Assembly (NCBI GenBank): GCA_017387505.1
Contig: JAFOFB010000008.1
Span: 33,945-97,944, forward strand
Direction of reading: 5' to 3'
Length of the DNA: 64,000 nt
From: Methanocorpusculum sp.
Lineage (GTDB): Archaea; Halobacteriota; Methanomicrobia; Methanomicrobiales; Methanocorpusculaceae
This document shows positions 18,738-27,135 of the stretch, piece by piece. The notes below the pieces were generated by a model, which was not told where the DNA came from, made no database searches, and saw only the letters and a list, made by a program, of their open reading frames with translations. A program made the position numbers and the translations under genes. Position 1 is the first letter of the stretch. The number at the start of each line of letters is the position of its first letter.

Positions 18738-19502
18738 TCAAAGCATCTTCGGCTTAACCTCAAACCGGCAGAACTCAGAGCCGTCGGTCATGCAGACGAC
18801 CTCTTTAACCACCATAGGACAGTGGAAGAACGCCGAAAAGAGCGAAGACAAAATGCCCTTCGAAATAATACAGCCTCCAGAGATTCCCTTTGGAAGTGTC
18901 ATACACTCATAACATTTGTAAACATCAAGAACCAGCGGGGCAGTGGATACAACCTTAACCTCGCCAAATCCATAGTGTTCCCAGAACTCCTGAATGTTTT
19001 CAAGTGTCTTTTCCAGAGAATCAGACACAACATACGGAGCAACAGCCTCTCCAAGAATATTTCCTCCGCGTTTTAATACCGGGTCGATACGGATACCAGA
19101 TTCAGCGAGAGCCACGCGGAAGATGTGGGGAAGCATCTCCTTGTAGTCAATACGATCATAGTTTGTGTATGTCTGGCGGATAAGCTCACGGTATTCAGAT
19201 GGGGCAGCATAGGTTGCCGGGTCAATCTGGCCCAGATAAGTTGCAGAAAGACGGTAAATTTTACGTCTTGCATCTGCCGGATCGGGCACTCTTACAATGA
19301 GACCTGCGTCATCTAACGTATTCAGATAACTTGAAACAGTGGATTTGGAAAGGCCGGTAGCTTCCTGAATCTCCGAAAAAGTAACGTCCTCCTCATCGCG
19401 GAGAAGACGGAGAATCTGAATACGAATAGGACTTCGAACGGAAGTCACATGACCGTCACGTGAATACAGCTCCAGTTCTTTAGTACTGTCTGACTCCGGC
19501 AT
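18738..19502 (-). CDS. MsvR-like redox/ligand sensor: ArsR-type HTH plus V4R domain
   Basis: The 254-residue protein has an N-terminal winged helix (RIQILRLLRDEEDVTFSEI, then TGLSKSTVSSYLNTLDDAG). A C-terminal V4R domain follows, carrying cysteines in YKCYECMTLPKGISGGCIIS and in FFHCPMVV ... EFCRFEV. Methanogen-specific V4R regulators (MsvR) have this layout and respond to oxidation through V4R cysteines. I saw no clear TTCG-type operator upstream (19503-19560), so the assignment rests on domains only. It is convergent with the helicase gene. Confidence 0.78.
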   Translation of the reverse strand: MPESDSTKELELYSRDGHVTSVRSPIRIQILRLLRDEEDVTFSEIQEATGLSKSTVSSYLNTLDDAGLIVRVPDPADARRKIYRLSATYLGQIDPATYAAPSEYRELIRQTYTNYDRIDYKEMLPHIFRVALAESGIRIDPVLKRGGNILGEAVAPYVVSDSLEKTLENIQEFWEHYGFGEVKVVSTAPLVLDVYKCYECMTLPKGISGGCIISKGILSSLFSAFFHCPMVVKEVVCMTDGSEFCRFEVKPKML

Positions 19503-19623
19503 TTTTCTGTATATATTCCCCCCAAATTAGTTACACATTAGGCATTAACAGTATATCAAGCTATGTTATGGGGCAACATGAGAGGCCACGCAGAATTTTG
19601 AAAAAGAGCACGAAAAGAGTGGT

Positions 19624-20562
19624 TTAATTATCCCGATACGGGATTTCCACCGTTGTTAAATCATTTGGAGCAATGACGTCACCGTCGAAAACTTCCTTTG
19701 CATCTTTAACATGGTTTGCAGAAGATGTATAACGGGAACTGATATGCACCAGAGCAAGCTTTTTCGGACAAACTAAGGCCGCAACTTCGCCTGCTTCGCG
19801 TGCTGTCGAGTGCCAGACCTCACGTGCGCATTCTGCACCTTCCTCCTCATCGAAGGTTGCCTCATGGATTAAGAGGTCTGCCCCTGCTAAAAGGTCGTTT
19901 CTGTTCTTTACAGGACGTGTGTCTCCTGTATAGACAACCTTTCTTCCAGGTCTTCTCTCGCCCATTACCATGTCCGGAGTGATGGTGACAGTCTCACCGT
20001 CACGCTCTATAGTTACAGACTGTCCGCGCTGAAGCTTTCCAAAAAGCGGCCCTGGTTTTACACCAAGAGCAATTGCTCCTTCGCGGTCGAAGCGTCCAGG
20101 GCGCATGTCTTCTTCCAAGACATATCCAACGCTTTCCATACCATGGTGTGTCTTAAATGCCATAACCGCATATCCGTCAAATATTGCGACATCCCCGTCT
20201 GCCATCTCGACTGCGTGGAGCGGGAATGGAATCTTTGGTGTAAGCTGGCGGATGATATCAACGTACTTCTCAACACCGTGCGGACCGTAGATGGTCATTG
20301 GTTCTGTTCTGCCGTTGAAAGACATGGTCTCAATGAGACCGAAGATTCCAAGATAGTGGTCAGCATGCCAGTGAGAGATGAAGATAGCGTTAACAACAAA
20401 TCCGGTTTTGAGCCTCATCATCTGCTGCTGAGCTCCTTCTCCGCAGTCGAAGAGAAGTGTGTCTGAACCGCGGCGAATCATTACACATGACGGGTTTCTG
20501 TTCGGAGTCGGAAGCGCGCCGGCCGTTCCAAGGAAGTGGACGAAGAGAGTTTCTCCTGCCAT
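19624..20562 (-). CDS. rnz: Ribonuclease Z
   Basis: The 312-residue metallo-beta-lactamase starts with FLGTAGALPTPNRNPSC. It has the zinc motif SHWHADHYLG (about residues 60-68), VVYTGDTRPVKN and LIHEATF, and ends with VHISSRYT. This is the short RNase Z form that cleaves 3' trailers from pre-tRNA. tRNA genes lie 3 kb away. It is directly upstream-coupled to the TIM-barrel gene (20563), with a zero-base gap. Confidence 0.94.
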   Translation of the reverse strand: MAGETLFVHFLGTAGALPTPNRNPSCVMIRRGSDTLLFDCGEGAQQQMMRLKTGFVVNAIFISHWHADHYLGIFGLIETMSFNGRTEPMTIYGPHGVEKYVDIIRQLTPKIPFPLHAVEMADGDVAIFDGYAVMAFKTHHGMESVGYVLEEDMRPGRFDREGAIALGVKPGPLFGKLQRGQSVTIERDGETVTITPDMVMGERRPGRKVVYTGDTRPVKNRNDLLAGADLLIHEATFDEEEGAECAREVWHSTAREAGEVAALVCPKKLALVHISSRYTSSANHVKDAKEVFDGDVIAPNDLTTVEIPYRDN

Positions 20563-21330
20563 TTAGAACCACCTCTTCAAAAACTCAAGACTTTTTCTTC
20601 CATCTTCAGGGTTTCTTCCTTCGACCACGATGATGTCTCCATGATACTCTTTCACGATTTTCGGCATGATTTTATCCCAGGGGATGCTTCCTTCTCCAAG
20701 CGGCAGGTGTTCATCTCTGACCCCGTTGTTGTCGTGGATATGGAGGTGCGAGGCATTTGGAAGAATGACTTTGCAGAAGTCATTTAAGTTTCCGTTGGTG
20801 TTTGCGTGTCCTACGTCAAACACTGTTCCCATACCTGTGCTGTCAACAAGTCCATCCAGCTCATACGGGTCGCGGCAGAAGAAGTCATCAAGGTTTGGCA
20901 TGTTCTCAAGTGATGCCTTGACACCGACCTCTTCTGCAGTTTCTCCTAAGCGGATGCAGGCTCTTTTATGGTTCTGCCATGCAAGAGCTGTGTCATAACG
21001 GCTGACAGGAGATAAGTATCCAGGATGGATTACAACTTTATCTGCAATCTCTGCGGCTTTTCTGATTGTTACTTCAAGCTGGCTTACAGTTTCTTCCCAG
21101 ATAGGCTGGTTGATGGATGCAGGGTTTAGGTCACTGAATGGTGCATGAACCGATACAGGAAGTCCGGTCTCTTCCATTGTACGGCGTACGGATGCAAAGG
21201 TTGTTTCATTGTCTAAGCGGTAGTTTCCGTCAGCTGAGATTTCCCAGCCGTCAAATCCAACCTCGGCAATTCCTGCAACCCATGCCGGGTCTTCCCAGAC
21301 TTTCGAGGATGATGCGAAGTAGAATTTCAT
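20563..21330 (-). CDS. Sugar phosphate isomerase/epimerase-like TIM barrel protein
   Basis: The 255-residue protein belongs to the xylose isomerase-like TIM barrel family (PF01261). It has VGFDGWEISADGNY, VSVHAPFSDLNPAS, VVIHPGYLSP, ASLENMPNLDDFFC, TVFDVGHANTNG and HIHDNNGVRDEHLPLGEG. The Glu/His/Asp set fits a divalent metal site. The same fold serves endonuclease IV, but the substrate here is unknown. It overlaps the kinase-like gene upstream by four bases and precedes RNase Z. Confidence 0.8.
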   Translation of the reverse strand: MKFYFASSSKVWEDPAWVAGIAEVGFDGWEISADGNYRLDNETTFASVRRTMEETGLPVSVHAPFSDLNPASINQPIWEETVSQLEVTIRKAAEIADKVVIHPGYLSPVSRYDTALAWQNHKRACIRLGETAEEVGVKASLENMPNLDDFFCRDPYELDGLVDSTGMGTVFDVGHANTNGNLNDFCKVILPNASHLHIHDNNGVRDEHLPLGEGSIPWDKIMPKIVKEYHGDIIVVEGRNPEDGRKSLEFLKRWF

Positions 21331-21866
21331 GCAAGGCTCCTGATGGTGTTTCTGATTTCTTCTTCGAATGATTCTCTTTCAGTTTCGTTGACCAGGGTAA
21401 TGTCTGCAGCAGACACTGCACGGGCAAGTCCGAATGATTCTTCGCGTGCGTCACGCGCGGACAGGGCTTCAGCGGTTACAGAGTCATCAGCGCGCCCTCT
21501 GCCCTGCATGCGGGATAAGCGGATTTCAAAGTCTGCTTTGATGAAGATTAAGGTAAATGATTCAAAGACAGAGCGGAAGTAATTGACTTCGGCATCCCCT
21601 CTGATTCCATCAATTACGGCTGTTTCAGTATCGAGGCGTTTTACTTCTTCGGCGGTTAAGATTGCAACAGCATCCATTCCAAGCTCTGCACGAAGTTCGC
21701 GTGCGGTAGCACCCACATGCTCGTCTGTTAGTTCGAGGCCTTTTGCTTTTGTGCGGTTTCGGATGATGTCTCCCATGACAACTACAGGAATGCCGTTCTC
21801 TGCAGCAATTCTTGAGAACTCGCCTTTACCGCTTGCAGGGTATCCTACGATTCCAATGACGTTCAT
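21327..21866 (-). CDS. UPF0200 nucleoside/nucleotide kinase-like ATPase
   Basis: The start at MNVIGIVGYPASGKGEFSR places the P-loop (GYPASGKGE) at the N-terminus, as in the archaeal UPF0200 family; the longer frame to 21932 overlaps the upstream gene. The 179-residue product also has VVVMGDIIRN, VIDGIRGDAEV and MQGRGRADD. The fold resembles dephospho-CoA kinase and adenylate kinase. The substrate is not established. The ATG overlaps the stop of the p27-like gene, so translation is coupled. Confidence 0.82.
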   Translation of the reverse strand: MNVIGIVGYPASGKGEFSRIAAENGIPVVVMGDIIRNRTKAKGLELTDEHVGATARELRAELGMDAVAILTAEEVKRLDTETAVIDGIRGDAEVNYFRSVFESFTLIFIKADFEIRLSRMQGRGRADDSVTAEALSARDAREESFGLARAVSAADITLVNETERESFEEEIRNTIRSLA

Positions 21867-22258
21867 CTGTGTCTCACAAGCATTGTCTTTGCTTCGGCGG
21901 CTGTTCTGATGCATTCCATGTAAGTTAGGCATCTGGATGCATCAGGTTCGATGTGAGCGCGCTGAATGAACTCGTGAATGAGAGAGTCGATTTCTTCTCC
22001 AAGCGGGGTTGACGGAAGAGTTTCTTCTTTTGCATATGCCGGCATGATGACGCGGACTTCATCTGCTTTTGGTTCTGCAGTTTCTTTTTTTACGGCAGGG
22101 ACAACAGGTTCTTCTTTTGCATTTTCAGCACAGACTACGCACTGTTTTACTCCGTGTATTTCAAAGAGCGGAGCGCCGCATTTAGGGCAGGCTTCAGAGA
22201 GCATCTTCCCGCCTGTTAAGAGATGCTCTGCCATTATGTCATCAGGATTTCTGGTCAT
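21863..22258 (-). CDS. Autoantigen p27-domain zinc ribbon protein
   Basis: The 131-residue protein starts MTRNPDDIMAEHLLTGGKML and has a zinc ribbon CPKCGAPLFEIHGVKQCVVC near residues 24-43. That is the pattern of the Sjogren syndrome/scleroderma autoantigen 1 (PF06677) family common in archaea. A variable linker and a helical C-terminus follow. The function is unknown. It is the first gene of the run ending in RNase Z. Confidence 0.82.
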   Translation of the reverse strand: MTRNPDDIMAEHLLTGGKMLSEACPKCGAPLFEIHGVKQCVVCAENAKEEPVVPAVKKETAEPKADEVRVIMPAYAKEETLPSTPLGEEIDSLIHEFIQRAHIEPDASRCLTYMECIRTAAEAKTMLVRHR

Positions 22259-22380
22259 GGTATTTTTCTATATTGCTGAGTATTTGTTTGTTCTCTGAGT
22301 ATATATTTTGGGCGAGACGGAGGGGAGTATTTATTGCATTATAGGTCTAACATGTGTACACTATTGGGGAGGAAATAGAT

Positions 22381-22644
22381 ATGGCAAACCCGGAAGATAT
22401 GATTAAGCAGTGTGTTATGATGCTGCAGATGATGAATGAGGACCCAACAATCCCGCGCAACATCAGACGCGCTGCAGATGAGACTCTCAAGATTTTACTT
22501 GACGAAAAGAAGTCCTTAAGCCTTCGCGCGGCAACTGCTCTCTCTAAGATTGATGAGGTCAGCAGTGATTCCAATATGCCGATGCACGCAAGAACCAAGG
22601 TCTGGGAGATTGCATCAACTTTAGAAGCAATCCCGCTCGACTAA
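22381..22644 (+). CDS. UPF0147 family protein
   Basis: The start at [21 protein letters not shown] follows GGGGAGGAA by six bases, so I prefer it to the upstream codon at 22354. The 87-residue all-helical product, with [12 protein letters not shown] and [21 protein letters not shown], is a clear UPF0147 member. The family is archaea-wide and uncharacterised. It stands alone, divergent from the p27-like gene. Confidence 0.88.
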   Translation: MANPEDMIKQCVMMLQMMNEDPTIPRNIRRAADETLKILLDEKKSLSLRAATALSKIDEVSSDSNMPMHARTKVWEIASTLEAIPLD

Positions 22645-22653
22645 CTTTTTTTA

Positions 22654-22896
22654 TTATTTATCCAGTGTTCTGCTGTAGTTGGCAGCAGATGTAAAACCGG
22701 TGTTTTTTCTTTCCTGCATCTGCATTACTGCCTGCGCGGCATCGTCTGCAGAGGCAAATACAGCGATGAGTTTTGTTTTTTTCAGGTCGAGTTTATGCCC
22801 GCACTGGCAGGTTTTGGTGGCGTGAGATAAATCGGCAGACATTATTCTGCGGCATTTACTGCATCCGATTACGGCAAATCCGGTTAATTCAGGCAT
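22654..22896 (-). CDS. DUF1922-like zinc ribbon protein
   Basis: The 80-residue protein has a zinc ribbon formed by GCSKCRRIM and CQCGHKL, then a short alpha/beta stretch (TKLIAVFASADDAAQAVMQMQERK). This is typical of the small archaeal DUF1922 family. The function is unknown. It converges with the UPF0147 gene, with only nine bases between them. A nucleic-acid-binding role is possible but not shown. Confidence 0.72.
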   Translation of the reverse strand: MPELTGFAVIGCSKCRRIMSADLSHATKTCQCGHKLDLKKTKLIAVFASADDAAQAVMQMQERKNTGFTSAANYSRTLDK

Positions 22897-23019
22897 TGAT
22901 TATTCTCTCTATTACAATTTGTAGTTGAGATGATATGAGAGTTTGGTGTTGGAAGATTCATCAACATTAATCCGACAAGTTTATATTTTCAAACATCATT
23001 GCTATTAAAGCAGTCATAA

Positions 23020-23128
23020 CCCGACTTAACTCAGATGGTAGAGTGCGCGGCTGTAGTAAGATTAATGCCTGCGGGCATACTGCGCGGCTACCGCGATGTC
23101 CCCGGTTCGAATCCGGGAGTCGGGACCA
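23020..23128 (+). tRNA. tRNA-Tyr (GTA) with a 33-nt intron
   Basis: The acceptor stem CCCGACT pairs with AGTCGGG (23118-23124). Discriminator A and an encoded CCA follow. The anticodon GTA is at 23053-23055. Anticodon stem halves CGCGG (23046-23050) and CCGCG (23091-23095) are separated by an intron, about 23057-23089, at the canonical 37/38 position. The T-arm reads CCCCGGTTCGAATCCGGGG-like. A TATA-like TTATATTTT lies at 22981-22989. A splicing endonuclease is needed to mature it. Confidence 0.93.
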
Positions 23129-23155
23129 TTTTCCAATGACGCACAAGCAAAACTT

Positions 23156-23228
23156 GCCCAAATAGTGTAGTGGCCTATCATGCAGCCCTGTCACGGCTGC
23201 GACTCGGATTCGAATTCCGATTTGGGCG
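23156..23228 (+). tRNA. tRNA-Asp (GTC), first copy
   Basis: The acceptor arms GCCCAAA and TTTGGGC pair; the anticodon arm GCAGCCCTGTCACGGCTGC shows GTC; the T-arm is TCGGATTCGAATTCCGA. No CCA is encoded. The 73-base sequence recurs identically at 23281-23353. Confidence 0.95.
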
Positions 23229-23280
23229 CTTCCTTTTTCTGGTTTTGCAGTGCAAAGCGGTTATGATTGTGTGTAATCTT

Positions 23281-23353
23281 GCCCAAATAGTGTAGTGGCC
23301 TATCATGCAGCCCTGTCACGGCTGCGACTCGGATTCGAATTCCGATTTGGGCG
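23281..23353 (+). tRNA. tRNA-Asp (GTC), second identical copy
   Basis: This gene is base-for-base identical to the tRNA-Asp 125 bp upstream, with the same arms and GTC anticodon. The spacer between copies is unrelated to the tRNA. Tandem identical copies suggest recent duplication or gene conversion. Confidence 0.95.
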
Positions 23354-23440
23354 TTTTTCTTTTTCTGATTTTTGCAGGTAAAGCGGTTTCGTATCTCTTT
23401 TCAAAAACAAAACCTGAAAAAAAAGTTGATGTGTCCTGTT

Positions 23441-24415
23441 TCAGACACGGAAGAAGATATGAAGCATAGTGTTTCCGTCAGATCCAAAGAGGAATGAATC
23501 AATCACAAATGTGTATTCCTCAGCCTCAAGTTTTTCAAGGAAGGATGCTTCATGGCGCATGTCATCTTCGCTGCCGGCCATCTTAGTTATGGAGAAGTCC
23601 TTTAAGACAACACAGCCGTCGACAATCTCATAAGTTCCCTTGAAGGTGTTTACCGGTGCCTGTCCGGAGAATGTGCCGTCAGAGTTGAGAACAAGAGTAT
23701 CACCGTACTGATTCTGATAGGTTCCATAAACAGTACCAGTCAGTGTAATAAGCGCGTTTTCATCCTCCAGGACAATATCATCGAGAAGCGTCAGTTTGCC
23801 ATCGGAAATATAGTAGTCCTTTGCGGCAGCAAGAGCGGCAAGGAAAGCAGCTTCGGCTTCCATCTCTTCGTCAGAACCTACAGCAGAAGAGATGTGCTCA
23901 GGTGTGATAACCAGGCGTTCTTCTGTGTTTGAATAGGTTCCGCCAAATCCGTTAATCGGGCCATGTCCGGAGAAGGTCATGTCACTGTTGAAGGTAACAG
24001 ACATTCCGCCGTCCCCCTCCCAGGTTCCGACTAAGGACGGAGTTAAAACAAGAACGACCTCTTCGCCGGATTTCAGAACAAGTTTTCCTCCTTCACTAAT
24101 GAAATACGAATCGACAGAGGCAAGTGCTGCGAAGAATGCCTTTTCTTCTTCCAGACCAGGGCCAGCCATAAGGGTGGACACCGGTTCACCAAAGGTCAGT
24201 TTATCCCCGTCAAAAGTGTAGATTCCAGAGAAGGAGTTCACCTGAGCATGACCGGAGTACGTTCCGTCAATAGAGATAAACAGCATAACATCCTGGCCCG
24301 GGACAAGCCAGACGCCAACCGGAGAAGCAGTCTCTTCCGGTGTGCTGATACATCCTGCTGCGGAAACAAGACCAATCAGGGCAAGTGCCAGTACAACAAA
24401 AACAGTCTTTCTCAT
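23441..24415 (-). CDS. Secreted lipoprotein with three META-like repeats
   Basis: The 324-residue protein starts with a signal peptide and a lipobox ending SAAGCIS, so it is probably lipid-anchored outside the membrane. Three repeats follow, near residues 30-120, 125-215 and 225-315. Each has a pattern like TFSGHGPINGFGGTY followed by EEMEAEAAFLAALAAA and a yIsdGKLtL strand, matching META/HslJ-type domains. The function is unknown. It is a tandem paralogue of the next gene upstream. Confidence 0.8.
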   Translation of the reverse strand: MRKTVFVVLALALIGLVSAAGCISTPEETASPVGVWLVPGQDVMLFISIDGTYSGHAQVNSFSGIYTFDGDKLTFGEPVSTLMAGPGLEEEKAFFAALASVDSYFISEGGKLVLKSGEEVVLVLTPSLVGTWEGDGGMSVTFNSDMTFSGHGPINGFGGTYSNTEERLVITPEHISSAVGSDEEMEAEAAFLAALAAAKDYYISDGKLTLLDDIVLEDENALITLTGTVYGTYQNQYGDTLVLNSDGTFSGQAPVNTFKGTYEIVDGCVVLKDFSITKMAGSEDDMRHEASFLEKLEAEEYTFVIDSFLFGSDGNTMLHIFFRV

Positions 24416-24522
24416 ACAGATAGATATAGGACTGCCAAATATATATTCTTGAGTCCATTAGAAAAGGAAAAAAGATTGAGGTATTTTGCAGGTAAATCCT
24501 GCAGAGTATTTTGCGATACTAG

Positions 24523-25428
24523 TTATGCGCGGATGAAGGTTACACCATCTGCAGTGAGGAACTTACCATCCTGGAAGGTGTTTGCCTCGAGTGCTTCGAA
24601 GAATGCTGCTTCTGCTTCCATATCTTCTGGTGCACCCATCATCTTGGTGGAGACGATGTTCTTGAAGGTAATCTTGCCGTCAGCCTCTTCGAACTCACCC
24701 ATGAAGGTGTTCACCTGTGCCTTACCGGAGACAGAGCCGTCTTCTGCGAGGGAAAGATCGATGCCGTCAAACGTTACCCAGTTACCTACAACAGATGCAG
24801 TAAGAGTAAGCTTGCCAAGAGTCAGTTTTCCATTATCAACAGAGAAGGTCTGCGGATTTGCAAGAACTGCAAGGAATGCTGCTTCTGCTGCCATATCTTC
24901 CTCAGAGCCGAATGCCATAGTGGAAAGGACGTTGGTGAACTCGATGCCGTTTTCAGTGTATGCGTAGGAACCGGAGAAAAGGTTTACCGGACCATTTGCG
25001 GAGAAGGTCATGTCTCTGTTGAAGGTGATAACGATTCCATCCTCAGTAGTCCAGGTTCCAAGGACAGCCTTTGCAAAGGTTAAAACTTCCTTACCCTCAG
25101 ACATCAGAACAAGCTTGCCGTCGACAATCTTGAAGGAGTCTGCGGAGTTGAGGGCTGCAAAGAATGCTCTCTCTTCTTCAGAGTCGGTCATAAGGGTTGC
25201 ACCGATGTTGAAGGAAATCCTGTCACCTTCGACAGTGCAGAAACCGGAGAAGAGGTTTACCGGTGCTTTTCCTAAGACGGAACCTTCCGGAGTGATGGTC
25301 ATAAGAACGTCGGTACCAGGAAGAGTCCAGTATCCTTCCGGAGACTGGGTCTCGGTGCTGATGCAGCCTGCAGCAGCAACGATACCCACAAGGGCAAGTG
25401 CTAAAACAACGAATGCTGTCTTTCTCAT
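24523..25428 (-). CDS. Secreted lipoprotein with three META-like repeats, paralogue
   Basis: The 301-residue product shares its signal peptide (MRKTAFVVLALALVG) and lipobox (AAAGCIS) with the neighbouring paralogue. It has three repeats containing VLGKAPVNLFSGFC, TFSANGPVNLFSGSY and VSGKAQVNTFMGEF, each followed by an E-rich helix (EEDMAAEAAFLAVL). A TATA-like GTATATATACG lies just upstream (25450-25460). The two genes are separate copies about 100 bp apart, probably from tandem duplication. Confidence 0.8.
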   Translation of the reverse strand: MRKTAFVVLALALVGIVAAAGCISTETQSPEGYWTLPGTDVLMTITPEGSVLGKAPVNLFSGFCTVEGDRISFNIGATLMTDSEEERAFFAALNSADSFKIVDGKLVLMSEGKEVLTFAKAVLGTWTTEDGIVITFNRDMTFSANGPVNLFSGSYAYTENGIEFTNVLSTMAFGSEEDMAAEAAFLAVLANPQTFSVDNGKLTLGKLTLTASVVGNWVTFDGIDLSLAEDGSVSGKAQVNTFMGEFEEADGKITFKNIVSTKMMGAPEDMEAEAAFFEALEANTFQDGKFLTADGVTFIRA

Positions 25429-25635
25429 ACTACATCATTGGACGCCTGAGTATATATACGTGGCTTAAGTTACGAAAATTTTTGCAATTATAAAACGCCC
25501 AAAATCAAAAAATAAACTCAAATTAGAGTTTTTGAAAATCACGAAAAAACACACCGACACCCTCGCGCGGGAAAATAACCGCACAACACATGCGCATACA
25601 GCAATAACAAAAGAACTGAAATGAAAAAAGAAAAA

Positions 25636-26010
25636 TTACTGGGCGGTTGGTGCGCCGCCGGAAATTGCATCCTGAATCTGCTTCTGAAGCTGAGAGGCCT
25701 TCTGTGCCATTGCCTTCTCCTGCTTATCGAGGGAGCTGATACGGAGCTCAAGAGAATCTGCCTTGTCAGTTAACTCCTTCTTAACAGTCTCCTTGTCCTT
25801 CTGAATCATAATAGATCCAACAGAAGAGAAAACTGCTGCGTCATCTTTAACAGCCTCAAGCTCTTCAACTGCACGCTTGGTTTCGCGAAGAGTCATTTCG
25901 TACTGCATTTTCTGAGACGATACCTGCTGAAGCTGCTGCTGAATCTGCTGAAACATAGCAAGCTGCTGCTGAATCTGCGGCGGAATTGCCGCCTGTGGGT
26001 TCATTGCCAT
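25636..26010 (-). CDS. pfdB: Prefoldin subunit beta
   Basis: The 124-residue protein has two long coiled-coil helices (QQQLAMFQQIQQQLQQVSSQ at the start, LELRISSLDKQEKAMAQKAS at the end). They flank the beta-hairpin core AVFSSVGSIMIQKDKETVKK, the standard prefoldin-beta layout. It would assemble with alpha subunits into the jellyfish-shaped chaperone. It ends an operon of informational genes that begins with the Rpp proteins or L15e. Confidence 0.93.
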   Translation of the reverse strand: MAMNPQAAIPPQIQQQLAMFQQIQQQLQQVSSQKMQYEMTLRETKRAVEELEAVKDDAAVFSSVGSIMIQKDKETVKKELTDKADSLELRISSLDKQEKAMAQKASQLQKQIQDAISGGAPTAQ

Positions 26011-26013
26011 TTT

Positions 26014-26250
26014 TTACAACTCCAATACTTCGAGTGATACATTAATCAGGCGCAGCCACATATTCAAAGACGCCCGCATAGAAGACACATCCTCTGTATC
26101 CACAGAAAGTGTCAGTGACGAGTCATCATAGGATAACTGCACCAGTGATTTTTCGCCCGGATCAGATCCCTCCTCCGGGGAAAGTGCCGCATACAGCTTC
26201 TCTGCAAACGGCGTTTCAAATACAAACCGCGCTGAATGATTTGGCTTCAT
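26014..26250 (-). CDS. pcc1: KEOPS complex subunit Pcc1
   Basis: This 78-residue protein matches the Pcc1 fold: ARFVFETPFAEKLYAALSPE, then LTLSVDTEDVSSMRASLNMW, then LRLINVSLEVL. Pcc1 dimerises in the KEOPS complex, which makes the t6A37 modification of tRNA. Its start overlaps the stop of the Brix gene by four bases. Position before the prefoldin gene is usual in euryarchaea. Confidence 0.87.
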   Translation of the reverse strand: MKPNHSARFVFETPFAEKLYAALSPEEGSDPGEKSLVQLSYDDSSLTLSVDTEDVSSMRASLNMWLRLINVSLEVLEL

Positions 26251-26648
26251 ACCATAACCTGGAAAACATACCGCATCTTCTGTGTGCCGCAGAAGCAGAT
26301 AGGCCCCTCAACCGAAGTGTCAAGAGTAATTGGCACATACGGCTTCAAGCGCTCATAGAGCTCCTCTTCGCGGGTTACAAAACCCTTATGGAACTCTGCG
26401 GTTCTCTCAGAGACAGTAATATTGGTAATCAGCATGGAAAAGACAATTTCGCCTTTCACCGTCAGATCGAAAATCGGACCCTTCCGCTTCGAACCTGAGA
26501 TAAAAATGATATTGGGGTCGTCTTCCCCAAAGTCGCGGAGCCCGGATTTCCCCCGCTGTACGTATGGGAAGTCTAAAGCAAAAGCTATCTCTTTTGCCAG
26601 CTTCCGAACCTCCGGCTGTGGTTTGCGCGATGAAGTAACTATTGTCAT
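26247..26648 (-). CDS. Brix-domain rRNA biogenesis protein
   Basis: The 133-residue product is an archaeal Brix/Imp4-like protein, with [32 protein letters not shown] and [20 protein letters not shown]. It is probably an assembly factor for the large or small ribosomal subunit. It overlaps rpoP (ATGA) upstream and pcc1 downstream, in a ribosome/transcription cluster. Confidence 0.85.
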   Translation of the reverse strand: MTIVTSSRKPQPEVRKLAKEIAFALDFPYVQRGKSGLRDFGEDDPNIIFISGSKRKGPIFDLTVKGEIVFSMLITNITVSERTAEFHKGFVTREEELYERLKPYVPITLDTSVEGPICFCGTQKMRYVFQVMV

Positions 26649-26776
26649 CGAGCTTTCAGTACTTTAGTGCCGGCCCCGCGGGTCTTGAAGAGAATGCGGT
26701 GACCACAGTATGGACATCTGACATTGTTGTCGATCTCCACCATCTGTTTACAGCGGGCACACTTGTAACTGACCAT
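26645..26776 (-). CDS. rpoP: DNA-directed RNA polymerase subunit P (Rpo12)
   Basis: This 43-residue protein, [17 protein letters not shown] then [15 protein letters not shown], is the Rpo12/RpoP zinc ribbon (two CxxC pairs) with the conserved basic tail ending KVLKAR. The stop overlaps the Brix start by four bases and the start lies six bases after the L37Ae stop. It stabilises the polymerase assembly platform. Confidence 0.95.
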   Translation of the reverse strand: MVSYKCARCKQMVEIDNNVRCPYCGHRILFKTRGAGTKVLKAR

Positions 26777-26781
26777 TAAAT

Positions 26782-27066
26782 TTATGCTCCTTTGGTCTCA
26801 ATTGCGCGAAGGACAACCTTCAGGGATGGGGTCTGCGGGGTGTATGCTCCACCTGCGTACTTGTATCCGCACTTCTTGCATTCCCAGATACCGGTTCCGA
26901 CACGCTTGACTGCAACAGTGTCACAGACCGGACAGAGGTGCTTTGCGCGGGAAATCTTCTCGCTCTCATTTACCAGCTTACGGCCGAAGCGACCGTATCT
27001 CGGGCCAAAGCGTCCGGCACTGCCGGTGACGCGTCCCTTTGCTACATGCTTGCTCTTGGATGCCAT
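26782..27066 (-). CDS. rpl37ae: 50S ribosomal protein L37Ae (eL43)
   Basis: The 94-residue protein has [20 protein letters not shown], then a zinc ribbon [13 protein letters not shown] ... [15 protein letters not shown], and ends APTP-like (YTPQTPSLK). This is a full-length eL43. It begins the short cluster with rpoP, Brix, pcc1 and prefoldin. Confidence 0.95.
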   Translation of the reverse strand: MASKSKHVAKGRVTGSAGRFGPRYGRFGRKLVNESEKISRAKHLCPVCDTVAVKRVGTGIWECKKCGYKYAGGAYTPQTPSLKVVLRAIETKGA

Positions 27067-27135
27067 TTTTTATTTCTCCAGAAATATCTAATAATGTTAG
27101 TCTTACATTAATTTAATAGTTGTGTGTGTCCTGCC

